Below, piece after piece: positions 1-7,159 of a stretch of 20,352 bases of DNA. The position numbers and the translations under genes are program-made. Location of the stretch: the NCBI GenBank assembly GCA_938004315.1, contig CALKWG010000077.1, forward strand, positions 1-20,352. Direction: 5' to 3'. The notes below the pieces were generated by a model. That model was not told the origin of the DNA, did no database searches, and saw only the letters and a list, made by a program, of their open reading frames with translations. This DNA is from an uncultured Spirochaetaceae bacterium. GTDB lineage: Bacteria; Spirochaetota; Spirochaetia; Treponematales; UBA12059. Each line of letters begins with the position of its first letter. Positions within the stretch are counted from its first letter, which is position 1.

Positions 1-1567
1 CGCGTCCGAGCGCGCGGTCGGCCGCCTCCGCCTCGGCGGCGCCGAGCTCGCCGCGCGCCGCCTGGGCTACGGCGACGGCCGCCTCCCTCCCGCAGAGGGC
101 CAGGAGCGCGACGACGTCGTCATGGGAGAAGGGCTCGCGGGAGCCGTCGGGGCTCGGCGCCGCCGCCGAGGCGCGGGCGGCGAGCGCCTCGCCCAAACGC
201 CGGCGTTCTTCGCGTAGCCAAGCCTCCAAGGCGAGCGCCCGTTCGCGGGGAGGGCGAAGGGGACCGCCTTCTACCAGGCGCGGTCCCGCGCCCTCCCGCG
301 CGCAGCGCAGCAGGGCCGCGGCCTCTTCCCAGCCGACGCGCGCGAGGCCGCAGTCGACGGGGCTGTCGCTTAAGCGGAGGCAGCGCGCCGCGTCGGCCGC
401 GGAGGCGTAGCTATCCTGGGCGTAGGCTTTAAAGGCGCGCGAAAGCCGCCAGGCGCCCAGCCTTTCCGGATAGCGTTCGTAGGCTTGGGCGCCGAGCAGG
501 GCTTCGCGCGGCGCGAGGCGCGAGACGGGCAGTAGGTCGACGGGATCGAGGGCGTAGGGGGCGGCGTGCGCCGCGAAGCCGCGCGCCGCCAGCTCCATGC
601 CGAGCGCGATGACCGGGCCGTCGGTCGAGGGGAGAGCCAACGACAAGGCGCTGCCGAAGGCGGTGCCTGCTACGTTCGCCCCGGCGGCTCGGGCGCCGCA
701 GGCGGCTAAGGCGGCCCGATCGAAGGGCGTACCGAGGTCAAGCGGGAGTACGTCTGCCGATTCAAGCGCGGCGGCCGGCGCGGCGGCGCTCGGAGGCAGG
801 GCGAGGGGCAGGCCAACGGCGTAGGCGCGCCGTATATGCAGGCGATTCCAGTGCCCGGGGTCGGTGGCGACGCAGAGCGCCGGAGCGAAGCCTCCCGCGA
901 CGCAGGCCTCCGCCCCCGACGCCAGGCACCAAAGCCGCCCTCCGGCGGCGCCGCTTAAGCCCGCCTCTTTAAGGCCTCGGAGCGCGGGTCCCAGGCCCGG
1001 TCCGGCGCCGGCTACGATGAGCGGGCCGGCGCCGCGGCGGAGAGCGAGGCGCCTACCTCCTCGCGTGCCTAAGGCGAGGGCGAAGCGCAGCGAATTTTTC
1101 AGCCAGCGTTCGGCCCAATAGGACCTGGTCGCCGCGGCGGCCGCGTTGCGCTCTAAAAAAGCCGCAGCGGCCAGGCGTATCGCCTGGGCTCCCTCCGGAT
1201 AAGCCCGCATCGCGGGCGGCCACTCGATGACGGCCACGCCGCCGGCCGCCTTTCCGTCTGAGGCGGCGTAATCGAGGATAGCATCGGCGTCGACGCCGCT
1301 TCCCGGCTCCCACGATAGATCGGGTCGGTCGACCATGGCGCCGCATAAGCCTGGAGCCGGCTGTAGGACGACGATCCTGACGCCGGGAATCGCGGAGCGG
1401 AGCGCCTTGCCCAGATAGTTATCGGCGGCGCCCAGGATCAACGCGAGCGAGGGGCGGCGGTCGCCGAGGGCTTCTTTGAGGTATCGCTCCGCCTCGGCTT
1501 CGGGCGCGTAGCGCGAATGCAGGCGCGCTCGCGAGTCTCGGTCGGCGGCCGCTCGATCCGGAGGCAT
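1..1567 (-). CDS. DUF115 / MptE-like (Maf-type) protein, C-terminus cut by window edge
   Basis: Reading the minus strand from the ATG at 1567 gives about 522 codons without a stop, so the gene leaves the window at its 3' end. The N-terminal third holds a Rossmann-like segment (SLALILGAADNYLGKAL, about residues 36-52). A second glycine-rich strand-loop, LIVAGAGPGLGPAL, follows near residue 183, and then LCVATDPGHWNR. This order matches the DUF115/MptE-like family (PF01973). Bacterial members are the motility-associated factors (Maf) that help glycosylate flagellin, and archaeal members are 6-hydroxymethylpterin pyrophosphokinases. A role in flagellin or surface glycosylation is inferred from the family, not shown. 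The start lies 12 nt after the preceding stop, with GAGAG 5 nt upstream, so it is the last visible cistron of an operon. The protein is very Ala/Arg-rich. Family call fairly sure; exact role uncertain. Confidence 0.72.
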   Translation of the reverse strand, partial: MPPDRAAADRDSRARLHSRYAPEAEAERYLKEALGDRRPSLALILGAADNYLGKALRSAIPGVRIVVLQPAPGLCGAMVDRPDLSWEPGSGVDADAILDYAASDGKAAGGVAVIEWPPAMRAYPEGAQAIRLAAAAFLERNAAAAATRSYWAERWLKNSLRFALALGTRGGRRLALRRGAGPLIVAGAGPGLGPALRGLKEAGLSGAAGGRLWCLASGAEACVAGGFAPALCVATDPGHWNRLHIRRAYAVGLPLALPPSAAAPAAALESADVLPLDLGTPFDRAALAACGARAAGANVAGTAFGSALSLALPSTDGPVIALGMELAARGFAAHAAPYALDPVDLLPVSRLAPREALLGAQAYERYPERLGAWRLSRAFKAYAQDSYASAADAARCLRLSDSPVDCGLARVGWEEAAALLRCAREGAGPRLVEGGPLRPPRERALALEAWLREERRRLGEALAARASAAAPSPDGSREPFSHDDVVALLALCGREAAVAVAQAARGELGAAEAEAADRALGR

Positions 1568-1579
1568 GGCGCTCTCGCG

Positions 1580-2553
1580 TTAAAAGCCGACGGGGAGAAA
1601 AGCCTTGATCGCCTCGGCCGATTCGCGCTCCCGCAGGTCCACGGCGACGTGGCTTAAGGGCGCCGGCCCGTCCTCGAGGGCCAGGATACGGCGCATAGTG
1701 GAGGCCATTTGGCTAGCCAGGAGCTCGGCATCGGGCATGCGCGGGCAGAACTGGGCAGCCACCACGCCGTAGCCGGGAGCGGCGCGGACGCAGCCGGTCT
1801 CTGCCAGGGCCTTGGCCATGAAGCGCAGGGCGTCGCGATAAAAGGCCGTTTCGTCGACTAAGGGACAGGCCGCCGACCATTCGGCCACGACGGGATCTAG
1901 GTCGAGCGCGTAGACGGCGGCGTAAGGCGCGGACATGGACGCGTGCTCGGCGCGGAGCTCGGCGAAGAGGCTGCGTCCGATCAGTTCGACGGGAGGCTCC
2001 TCCGACAAGCGTTCGCGCCTGAAGGCGGCCGCCGCCGCCGCCCTGCCGTCGCCGGTTCTGGCCGAGGCCCTGCCTGGGCAACCGGCGAGTATGAGCTCGG
2101 GCATGGCGAGCGCCGTGAGGCGAACCGACGACGACGAGATTTCGCCCAAGAAGCGCCTGGGCTCGGCCTCCCCGCCGTCCTTAAAGGGTGAGAGGAGAAG
2201 TTCCTTGGGCAAGATAGCCGGGGCCTCTACGGGGCCTGAGGGGGACAAAGCCGCCACGAGGCGGAATTCACCGTCTATAAGCTCGTAAAGCGCGGCAAAA
2301 TCGTCGCCCAGCTCCCGCACGGAGCACTGGGCGAGGGCATAAGGATAGAGTATGGGGCTGCGTACTTCGCTCAGGTATTCATCGAGCGAGAGGGTAGGGA
2401 GGCTCGCGCCGATTTTCTGCTCGTCGCCGGGCGCGCCGCCGCCTTTAGATGCGGCGGGCGCGTCGCTAGCTAAGGCTTTTTTTTTTGGCTTAACGCCAGG
2501 AGGCCGCCGCCCTGCGGCTGGCGGCTTTGCGAGGCTTTATCCAAGAGGCCCAT
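1580..2553 (-). CDS. Conserved-looking protein of unknown function, read through a -1 frameshift at A10
   Basis: No known family was recognised. Downstream of about 2476 the reading frame is open to the TAA at 1580, and its only usual start is a GTG at 2320. The protein-like frame clearly extends upstream of that GTG (LSLDEYLSEVRSPILYPYAL and on) until it meets an in-frame TAA near 2539. The natural start is the ATG at 2553, one base after the stop of the acidic gene. It opens with MGLLDKAS but runs in the other frame and ends at a TAG at 2472-2470. The two frames join with a single -1 shift in the A10 run (2486-2477), giving 324 residues. The N-terminal 50 residues are Gly/Ala/Lys-rich linker. 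The rest looks globular, alpha/beta, with no signal peptide or membrane segment. If the A10 count is a sequencing error, this is simply an ordinary gene; if translation starts at GTG 2320, the product is 246 residues. The neighbours suggest a shared function with the acidic and Maf-like proteins. Confidence 0.6.
2432..2486 (-). other. Candidate -1 slippery site (A10, A AAA AAG) with downstream hairpin
   Basis: On the minus strand the zero frame reads CAA AAA AAA AAG CCT TAG. This contains the dnaX-type heptamer A AAA AAG in the correct phase, with a stop two codons later. After a 13-nt spacer (2475-2463) a GC-rich stem forms: arm 2462-2451 pairs with 2442-2432 around the 8-nt loop 2450-2443, as 7 bp plus a one-base bulge plus 4 bp. 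A run of ten A is rare in such GC-rich DNA and is also a known substrate for RNA polymerase slippage. The spacer is longer than the usual 5-9 nt, and no Shine-Dalgarno-like stimulator is seen upstream. A homopolymer indel in the assembly would produce the same picture. Confidence 0.5.
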
Positions 2554-2554
2554 A

Positions 2555-5026
2555 TCAGAGCAACCCCAGTTCGTCGAACAGCTTCTTATAGGTGTCGTAA
2601 TACTCGGACGCGGCGAATTCTTCGATCTTCTCCTCCGGCAGGGAGGCCAAAAGCTGATCGAGGTAGAGGAGCACCGACTTGACGTCGCTCTTCAGCTTAT
2701 CCTGCCCGGCTACGGGCGGCGGGGGAGCCGAAGGCGCAGGCTGGGGAGCTTTGTAGTCGGCCTCAGGTTCCGGCTCGGGCGAGCCGAAGGACGGCATCTT
2801 AATATCGTCGGGCGAGGACAGATCGAAGACGCGCTCGGCTTCCTCCGGCTCGACGACGGCGTCCGATCCGACGAACAAGGATTCGTCGAGCGAGCTACCC
2901 AGCTCGTCGGGGTGCAGTTCGACCGGTTTCGACGGGCTTACTACCGCGTCGTCGATAGCGTCCAAGTCGCCGAACTCGGGGCTCGGCTCGGCGAGCTCCT
3001 CGATCTCCTCGAGCTCCATCAGCTCGCCCTCGGCGTCGTCGAAAGCGCTAGAAAGTTCGTCGCCTTCGCCTTCGGCGTGAAGCTCGATGTCGAATTCGGC
3101 TTCCTCGGCGGGCAGATCCTCGAGCTCGGCCAGGCTTTCGTCCTCTTCCAAGATCTCGGCGCCTAGATCGTCCAAGGCGAGCTCCGTCTCGTCGGAGCCT
3201 TCGAGGGAGAGGACGAGCTCGTCGTCCTCGGGCAGATCGAGCGAGAGCTCATCGGCCTCCTCGTCGGGAAGCTCGAGATCGAGCGCGGCCTCGTCGCCCT
3301 CTTCGAGGGCCAGTTCGTCGTCGGCCTCGACGATAAGCTCTTCGGCGGCTTCCGGAGGGGCCTCGGCGTCGACCAGCAGCTCTTCCTCGGCGGGCTCTAC
3401 GAGCGGAGGCTCGCTCAGCTCCTCGCTGAAGGCCGATAGGTCGTCGTCGCCTTCGAGGTAGCTCGTATCGTCTTCGATGACGGTCAACGGGGCGATCTCG
3501 ATATCCTCGGGAAGCTCGGACAATAGATCATCGGCCGGGGCGGCTTCTTCGGCCGCTTCGCCGAGCTCATCGAGGCCGAAGCTCTCTATGCCGAGCTCCT
3601 CGGCGGCGGGTTCCGAAAGCGGCGCCGCGGCGGCGTACTCGCCGTCCTCGGGTAGCAGATCCAAGCCCGCCAGGTCAGTCTCGACGCCGGCCGGCGCCTC
3701 CTCGGGCTGGGCTTCCTCGGTAAAATCGGCGGTGTTCAGGATATTGTCCAGCTCGTCGCCGGTCAGGGCTATGGTATCGTCTTCTTCCTCGTCGAAGAAA
3801 CCGCCGGGAGCCTCCTCGCCTTCTTCCTCGCCTTCAGGGCCCTCGGCTTCGGGCGCGGCTTGGGCGGCTTTAAGGGTGACCAGCTGGCTGCGCAGCGAGA
3901 CGAGCTCGCCCTTGATGGCGGCCAGCTCGCCGGCGATGGCCTTCAAGAGCTCGGCGCTCGCCCCTTCGTCCTTCGCCGCATGCGCCTGGCCTAGCTCGCG
4001 CTCCACGGCCGAGACGTCGTCGAAGCGTATGGATTCCTCGCCGAGCTCGGGCATGATGCCCTCGGAGCCCGCGTCCTCGTCGATGAACGAGTCGAGCGAG
4101 TTACCGCCGCGTACGGACGGGCGCGGAGACGGTTCGGCCGGGGGCTCGGCGGCGCTCGGCTCGAGGCTCATGGACTCGAAGTCGGCGGTGACGTCCTCCA
4201 TGGCCAGCTCGGGGCCGGGAAGGGGCTCGCCGCCTATGTCGGCTATATCGTCGAGCGAGAAGGTGCTTTCCTCCGCCTCGACCGCGCTCGGAATCGTGTC
4301 GTCGAAATGCAGGTCCAAGTCGAGGTTCTCGAAATCTTCGGCGCCGTCTTGCGTCTCGGGCGCGGCGACGGCCTCGTCCTCCAGGCCGAACTCGCTTAAG
4401 TCGACGGTCTCCGGTTCCGCGCCGCCGGCCGAGGCCGGGGCGGCTCGGGACTCTTCCGCCGCGGGCTCGTCCATGTCGAAGCCGAAGTCTTCGAGGCTGA
4501 GCTCGGTCGTCTCGAACGCGTCGCCGGCGGGCTGGGCGGCGCTCGCCGTCGCTCCGGCTACCGGCCGGCTGCCTTCCGCCTCATCCGAGGCTTCGAAGCC
4601 GTCGAGCTCGTCGAGCGGCAGCTCGATGACGCCGTCCTCGACGATGCCTTCGTCCAGATCGGTCTCGAGCGAGTCGAAGGAGCCGTCGCTTTCAAGGGTT
4701 TCTATCTCGAGTATGTCCGCATCGAAGCTCGCGTCCAAAGAGGGCCCGCCTTCCGGGGCGGGGCCTTCCTCGATGAGGAGATCGTCTTCGGGCGGGCTTA
4801 GGCTCGGCTCCTCGTCGAGCTCGGGGATATCGAATGAGAAAGGCTCGTCGTCGGCGGAGCCCGCGGCGGCTTCGGATATATCGGCGGCGTCGAGGAACTC
4901 GTGGGCGACCTCCGGCTCCTCGACGATCTCCTGGGGCTCGGCCTTGACCCAGACGCCGTACTTCTCAAGTTCGCTGTCGGCGGCTGGCTGCGGCACGTCG
5001 TTCCCTCGCTCTTTGTTAGTCTGCAT
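2555..5026 (-). CDS. Large acidic low-complexity protein with central coiled coil, unknown function
   Basis: About 823 residues from the ATG at 5026. A longer in-frame start at 5098 would sit only about 5 nt after the predicted transcription start and gives an atypical basic leader, so 5026 is preferred; GGAG lies 10 nt upstream. A GTG at 4996, preceded by GAGGG, is an alternative. After a short N-terminal motif (LEKYGVWVKAEP) most of the chain is Glu/Asp/Leu/Ser/Ala repeats of the ELDEEPSL or DDLGAEILEED type. In the middle (about 3980-3870) lies a heptad-like segment, ELLKAIAGELAAIKGELVSL, that predicts a coiled coil. A Pro-rich linker leads to a distinct 50-residue helical tail containing LLYLDQLLASLPEEKIEEFA and YKKLFDELGLL. 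There is no signal peptide or membrane span. A cytoplasmic scaffold or adaptor is possible but unproven. It is the first gene of a three-gene operon. Confidence 0.8.
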   Translation of the reverse strand: MQTNKERGNDVPQPAADSELEKYGVWVKAEPQEIVEEPEVAHEFLDAADISEAAAGSADDEPFSFDIPELDEEPSLSPPEDDLLIEEGPAPEGGPSLDASFDADILEIETLESDGSFDSLETDLDEGIVEDGVIELPLDELDGFEASDEAEGSRPVAGATASAAQPAGDAFETTELSLEDFGFDMDEPAAEESRAAPASAGGAEPETVDLSEFGLEDEAVAAPETQDGAEDFENLDLDLHFDDTIPSAVEAEESTFSLDDIADIGGEPLPGPELAMEDVTADFESMSLEPSAAEPPAEPSPRPSVRGGNSLDSFIDEDAGSEGIMPELGEESIRFDDVSAVERELGQAHAAKDEGASAELLKAIAGELAAIKGELVSLRSQLVTLKAAQAAPEAEGPEGEEEGEEAPGGFFDEEEDDTIALTGDELDNILNTADFTEEAQPEEAPAGVETDLAGLDLLPEDGEYAAAAPLSEPAAEELGIESFGLDELGEAAEEAAPADDLLSELPEDIEIAPLTVIEDDTSYLEGDDDLSAFSEELSEPPLVEPAEEELLVDAEAPPEAAEELIVEADDELALEEGDEAALDLELPDEEADELSLDLPEDDELVLSLEGSDETELALDDLGAEILEEDESLAELEDLPAEEAEFDIELHAEGEGDELSSAFDDAEGELMELEEIEELAEPSPEFGDLDAIDDAVVSPSKPVELHPDELGSSLDESLFVGSDAVVEPEEAERVFDLSSPDDIKMPSFGSPEPEPEADYKAPQPAPSAPPPPVAGQDKLKSDVKSVLLYLDQLLASLPEEKIEEFAASEYYDTYKKLFDELGLL

Positions 5027-5109
5027 AGCCTGCGTGCTCCGTAGACGGGATGGTTCTTGCTTGAGTATCGGCAGGAACCGTTGCGAATAATAGCGCAAGA
5101 CTGTTTAAC

Positions 5110-5138
5110 ACTGTAATAGCGCGGGTATGCGTTGTCAA
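5110..5138 (-). promoter_or_regulatory. Sigma70-type promoter for the acidic-protein operon
   Basis: On the minus strand a perfect -35 TTGACA (5138-5133) is followed by a 17-bp spacer and TACAGT (5115-5110, 4 of 6 matches to TATAAT). Transcription would begin near 5103, leaving a leader of about 76 nt before the ATG at 5026. It lies in the relatively AT-rich gap between the divergent acidic gene and the FtsB-like gene. No equally good plus-strand promoter was found in the gap; TTGCGA (5081) with TTTAAC (5104) is the best, weak, candidate. Confidence 0.6.
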
Positions 5139-5202
5139 CAATCGGCTCGTCCCGCGTGAAACCCCGCTCAAGGCGCGGCGAACTAAGCCGTTATATAAAG
5201 GG

Positions 5203-5727
5203 ATGAAACGCATATCGTTGACCGCGGCGTGGCTGTGCATCTGCCTTTACGCCGTCTTAAGCGCGGCCCTGGGGCCGCGCGGCTTCTTGGCGACTCGGGA
5301 AGCGCTCCGTCAGGCCGAGGCCATGCGGGCCAGGGTAGGCGAGCTGCGGACGCGCTACGAGCAGCTCGAGGCCGAATGGCGTTCCCTGCGCGAAGATCCC
5401 GAGCGCATCGCCGTCGAAGGGCGCTCCTTAGGCTACCTGGCCGGAGACGAGGTAGCCCTGCGCCTAAGGCCTCGGCGTTCGGCGTCGGTCGAGCCGCGCG
5501 GACCGGGCGAGATGATCGCGTTCGAAGCGCCCGCGGCGCTCGGCGACCGCGAGGCGAAAGCGTATGCCTTATCCGGCGGCCTGATCGCGGCGGCGGCCTA
5601 CGCGCTCGCCGCGGCACTACGAAGGGCTAAGCTTGGCCGCGGGCGGGAGGGCTCGGAGCCGCCGCGCAAGCTCGAACGCGAGGCGGAAACGCCGGCGCGG
5701 GCGGCGCCCGTCGCGCTCTTCGGCTGA
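5203..5727 (+). CDS. FtsB/DivIC-family septum formation initiator-like protein
   Basis: 174 residues. The order is typical of FtsB/DivIC: a short basic N-terminus, one membrane segment (about 6-24), and a coiled coil (about 31-66, including LRTRYEQLEAEWRSL). The family signature follows, LREDPERIAVEGRSLGYLAGDEV (shown in part, 62-84), resembling the DPxxIExxAReeLGyvkpgE motif. FtsB-type proteins sit in the inner membrane and link FtsL/FtsQ to septal peptidoglycan synthesis. Unusually, the protein continues for about 90 residues past the motif. A second hydrophobic stretch (about 119-139, Ala-rich) and a basic tail follow, so both ends may be cytoplasmic. AAAGGG directly abuts the ATG, an unusually short ribosome-binding spacing. 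It converges on the CsgG-like gene. Family assignment good; specific orthology (FtsB versus DivIC) not decided. Confidence 0.72.
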   Translation: MKRISLTAAWLCICLYAVLSAALGPRGFLATREALRQAEAMRARVGELRTRYEQLEAEWRSLREDPERIAVEGRSLGYLAGDEVALRLRPRRSASVEPRGPGEMIAFEAPAALGDREAKAYALSGGLIAAAAYALAAALRRAKLGRGREGSEPPRKLEREAETPARAAPVALFG

Positions 5728-5778
5728 TCGGCCTCAGGCGGGCCGCCGACGTGCCGCTAGGCTCGCCGCTTAGCTTCC

Positions 5779-6693
5779 CTAGCGCAACCTATCCCAGCGG
5801 GCCTCGCGCCGGTACTCGTTGTCGACCTCGGCGGAGACGCCGTCGTAGGCTACCGATTCCTTTATGCCGAAGAGCGCGGAGCCGTCGGCGCTGAGAGAGA
5901 AGGCCCAACGCATGGGCCGGGCCCGCGAGGCGATGAAGCGCGCGGTCTCGAAGCCCCATTGCGCGCTGCGGTACATGGCCGGGTCGTTCGGCTGATCCTG
6001 CATGACTTCAACCAAGTCGCCCTCTATGCGGACCCGGAGCCGGAGCGTCCCGCCGCCGGCGAGCACGGCCAGGCCGGTCCCGTTGGGGTAGAGCCGGACC
6101 GTCTCCAAGCCTTTGTCGCCCCGCCAGCTACCGGCGACCATCGCGAGGCTCGGGCGGCTCCGGATGGGCGGCGCCTCTTCGACGACCGGCGCGGCCGGCG
6201 CGGCCGGCGCGGCGCCCAGCTGTTCGGCGCCTACGAGCCTCTGCGTCAGGGCCCGGGAGGCCATGGCTATCTCGTTGGCGCCGGCGCCGGTCTCGCTCAT
6301 GACGATGCGGGCGCCGTCGCGCACCCTGGTCATGGAGAGGCTCAGGACCAAGAGCTCGCCGACGCGCTCGACGCTGCCCGAGAGGATGAAGTCGGCGGCC
6401 AAGGGAAGCGCGCCCGTTTGGGCGCCCAAGGCGAGCGCCAGCTCTGCTTCCTCCAAGGCGGCTCCGCGGCTTTGCTCGTCCACGAGCCTGAAGGATCCCT
6501 GCTCGGAGAGGTACGAGCTGATCAGGCGCTCTAAAGCCCGCAATTCCGAGGGCTCGAGCGCCTGTCCCGTGAGGCCGTCGACCCGTACCACCGGCAAGCG
6601 GGGCGCTTGCGCCGGGGCTTGCTGGGCGGGTAGCGGCGCGGCGGAGGCTAAAAACAGGGCGGCCGCGGCGGCCAAGGCGCTCCGCGCGATCAA
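5779..6693 (-). CDS. Exported protein with CsgG/LpoB-like domain, possible PBP partner
   Basis: 304 residues from a TTG that overlaps the upstream stop as TTGA; GGAG lies 7 nt upstream. A Sec signal peptide covers about residues 1-23, with cleavage likely at LPA/QQ and no lipobox. Residues about 35-160 show an alternating helix/strand pattern (LERLISSYLSEQGSFRLVD, then ADFILSGSVERVGELLVLSL and VRDGARIVMSE). This resembles the CsgG/FlgO/TolB-N/LpoB type of periplasmic domain. After an Ala/Pro linker, a beta-rich C-terminal domain follows, with WRGDKGLETVRLYPNGTGLA and later WAFSLSADGSALFGI. It is the last cistron of the PBP1A operon. A role as an activator or sensor for the PBP, by analogy with LpoB, is an inference from context and fold type only. 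A generic periplasmic or outer-membrane assembly protein is an alternative. Confidence 0.62.
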   Translation of the reverse strand: MIARSALAAAAALFLASAAPLPAQQAPAQAPRLPVVRVDGLTGQALEPSELRALERLISSYLSEQGSFRLVDEQSRGAALEEAELALALGAQTGALPLAADFILSGSVERVGELLVLSLSMTRVRDGARIVMSETGAGANEIAMASRALTQRLVGAEQLGAAPAAPAAPVVEEAPPIRSRPSLAMVAGSWRGDKGLETVRLYPNGTGLAVLAGGGTLRLRVRIEGDLVEVMQDQPNDPAMYRSAQWGFETARFIASRARPMRWAFSLSADGSALFGIKESVAYDGVSAEVDNEYRREARWDRLR

Positions 6694-7118
6694 TCCGAGG
6701 CTCCGAACAGCCGGCCGAAGAAGCGCGCTATGGCGTTCCAGATGCGGCGGAAGAATCCCGGATTCTTAAGGCGCTCGAGGCGGCTGACGGCCTCGTCGAT
6801 TTCGTCGCGAGTGAGCTGCGAGCGGTACATATTCTCGTCCAGCTCTAGCTCCAGGAGCTGGGCCTTGTCCCGGCTTTCTAGGATGATGGCCTCTACGCTC
6901 GTCCAGCCTAGGCGTCGGGCCGCTTCGAGCCGACGGCGGCCTGATACCAGCACCATGCGCTTGGTGAGCACGAGGGGGTGCAGTTGGCCGAAGCGCGACA
7001 TGCTATCGGCGAGGCCTTCGATATCGCCGAGCTCCCTGCGCACGCGGCGCTTCAGCTTTATCTTAGCTATGTCGACCTGCACCTGCGCCTCCGAAGATCG
7101 TGCTTGGCGCGCCGGCAT
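6690..7118 (-). CDS. Short ParB-domain protein with C-terminal amphipathic helix
   Basis: 142 residues. The ParB/sulfiredoxin-like N-terminal domain is clear: LADSMSRFGQLHPLVL (about 36-51), the nucleotide-binding box VLVSGRRRLEAARRLGW (56-72), and LELDENMYRSQLTRDE (90-105). These match the ParB boxes I, II and III. The helix-turn-helix DNA-binding domain and the dimerisation domain of chromosomal ParB are absent. After residue 118 the chain ends in NPGFFRRIWNAIARFFGRLF, in which Phe/Ile/Trp/Leu alternate with Arg, as expected for a membrane-binding amphipathic helix. It starts 41 nt after the PBP1A stop and its stop overlaps the next start (TTGA), so all three genes should be co-translated. 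A role in chromosome partitioning is unlikely; a CTP- or nucleotide-dependent membrane-associated regulator of wall synthesis is speculation. No clear Shine-Dalgarno precedes the ATG. Confidence 0.75.
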   Translation of the reverse strand: MPARQARSSEAQVQVDIAKIKLKRRVRRELGDIEGLADSMSRFGQLHPLVLTKRMVLVSGRRRLEAARRLGWTSVEAIILESRDKAQLLELELDENMYRSQLTRDEIDEAVSRLERLKNPGFFRRIWNAIARFFGRLFGASD

Positions 7119-7159
7119 CGGCGCTTACGCCTAAACCAATGGTAGCGCCGCGGGAGCGC

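Noticed and set aside
2320..2320. GTG at 2320 as the true start of the unknown gene
   Set aside because: Protein-like sequence continues upstream in the same frame for about 50 codons, and the ATG at 2553 abuts the previous stop. It is kept only as a fallback.
3477..5090. Long Ser-rich reading frame opposite the acidic gene
   Set aside because: It is the mirror of Glu/Asp codons on the other strand, has no protein-like composition, and runs past the promoter-proximal start of the real gene.
5728..5778. Bidirectional terminator between the convergent FtsB-like and CsgG-like genes
   Set aside because: CGGCC/GGCCG can form a short stem, but no T tract follows on either strand.
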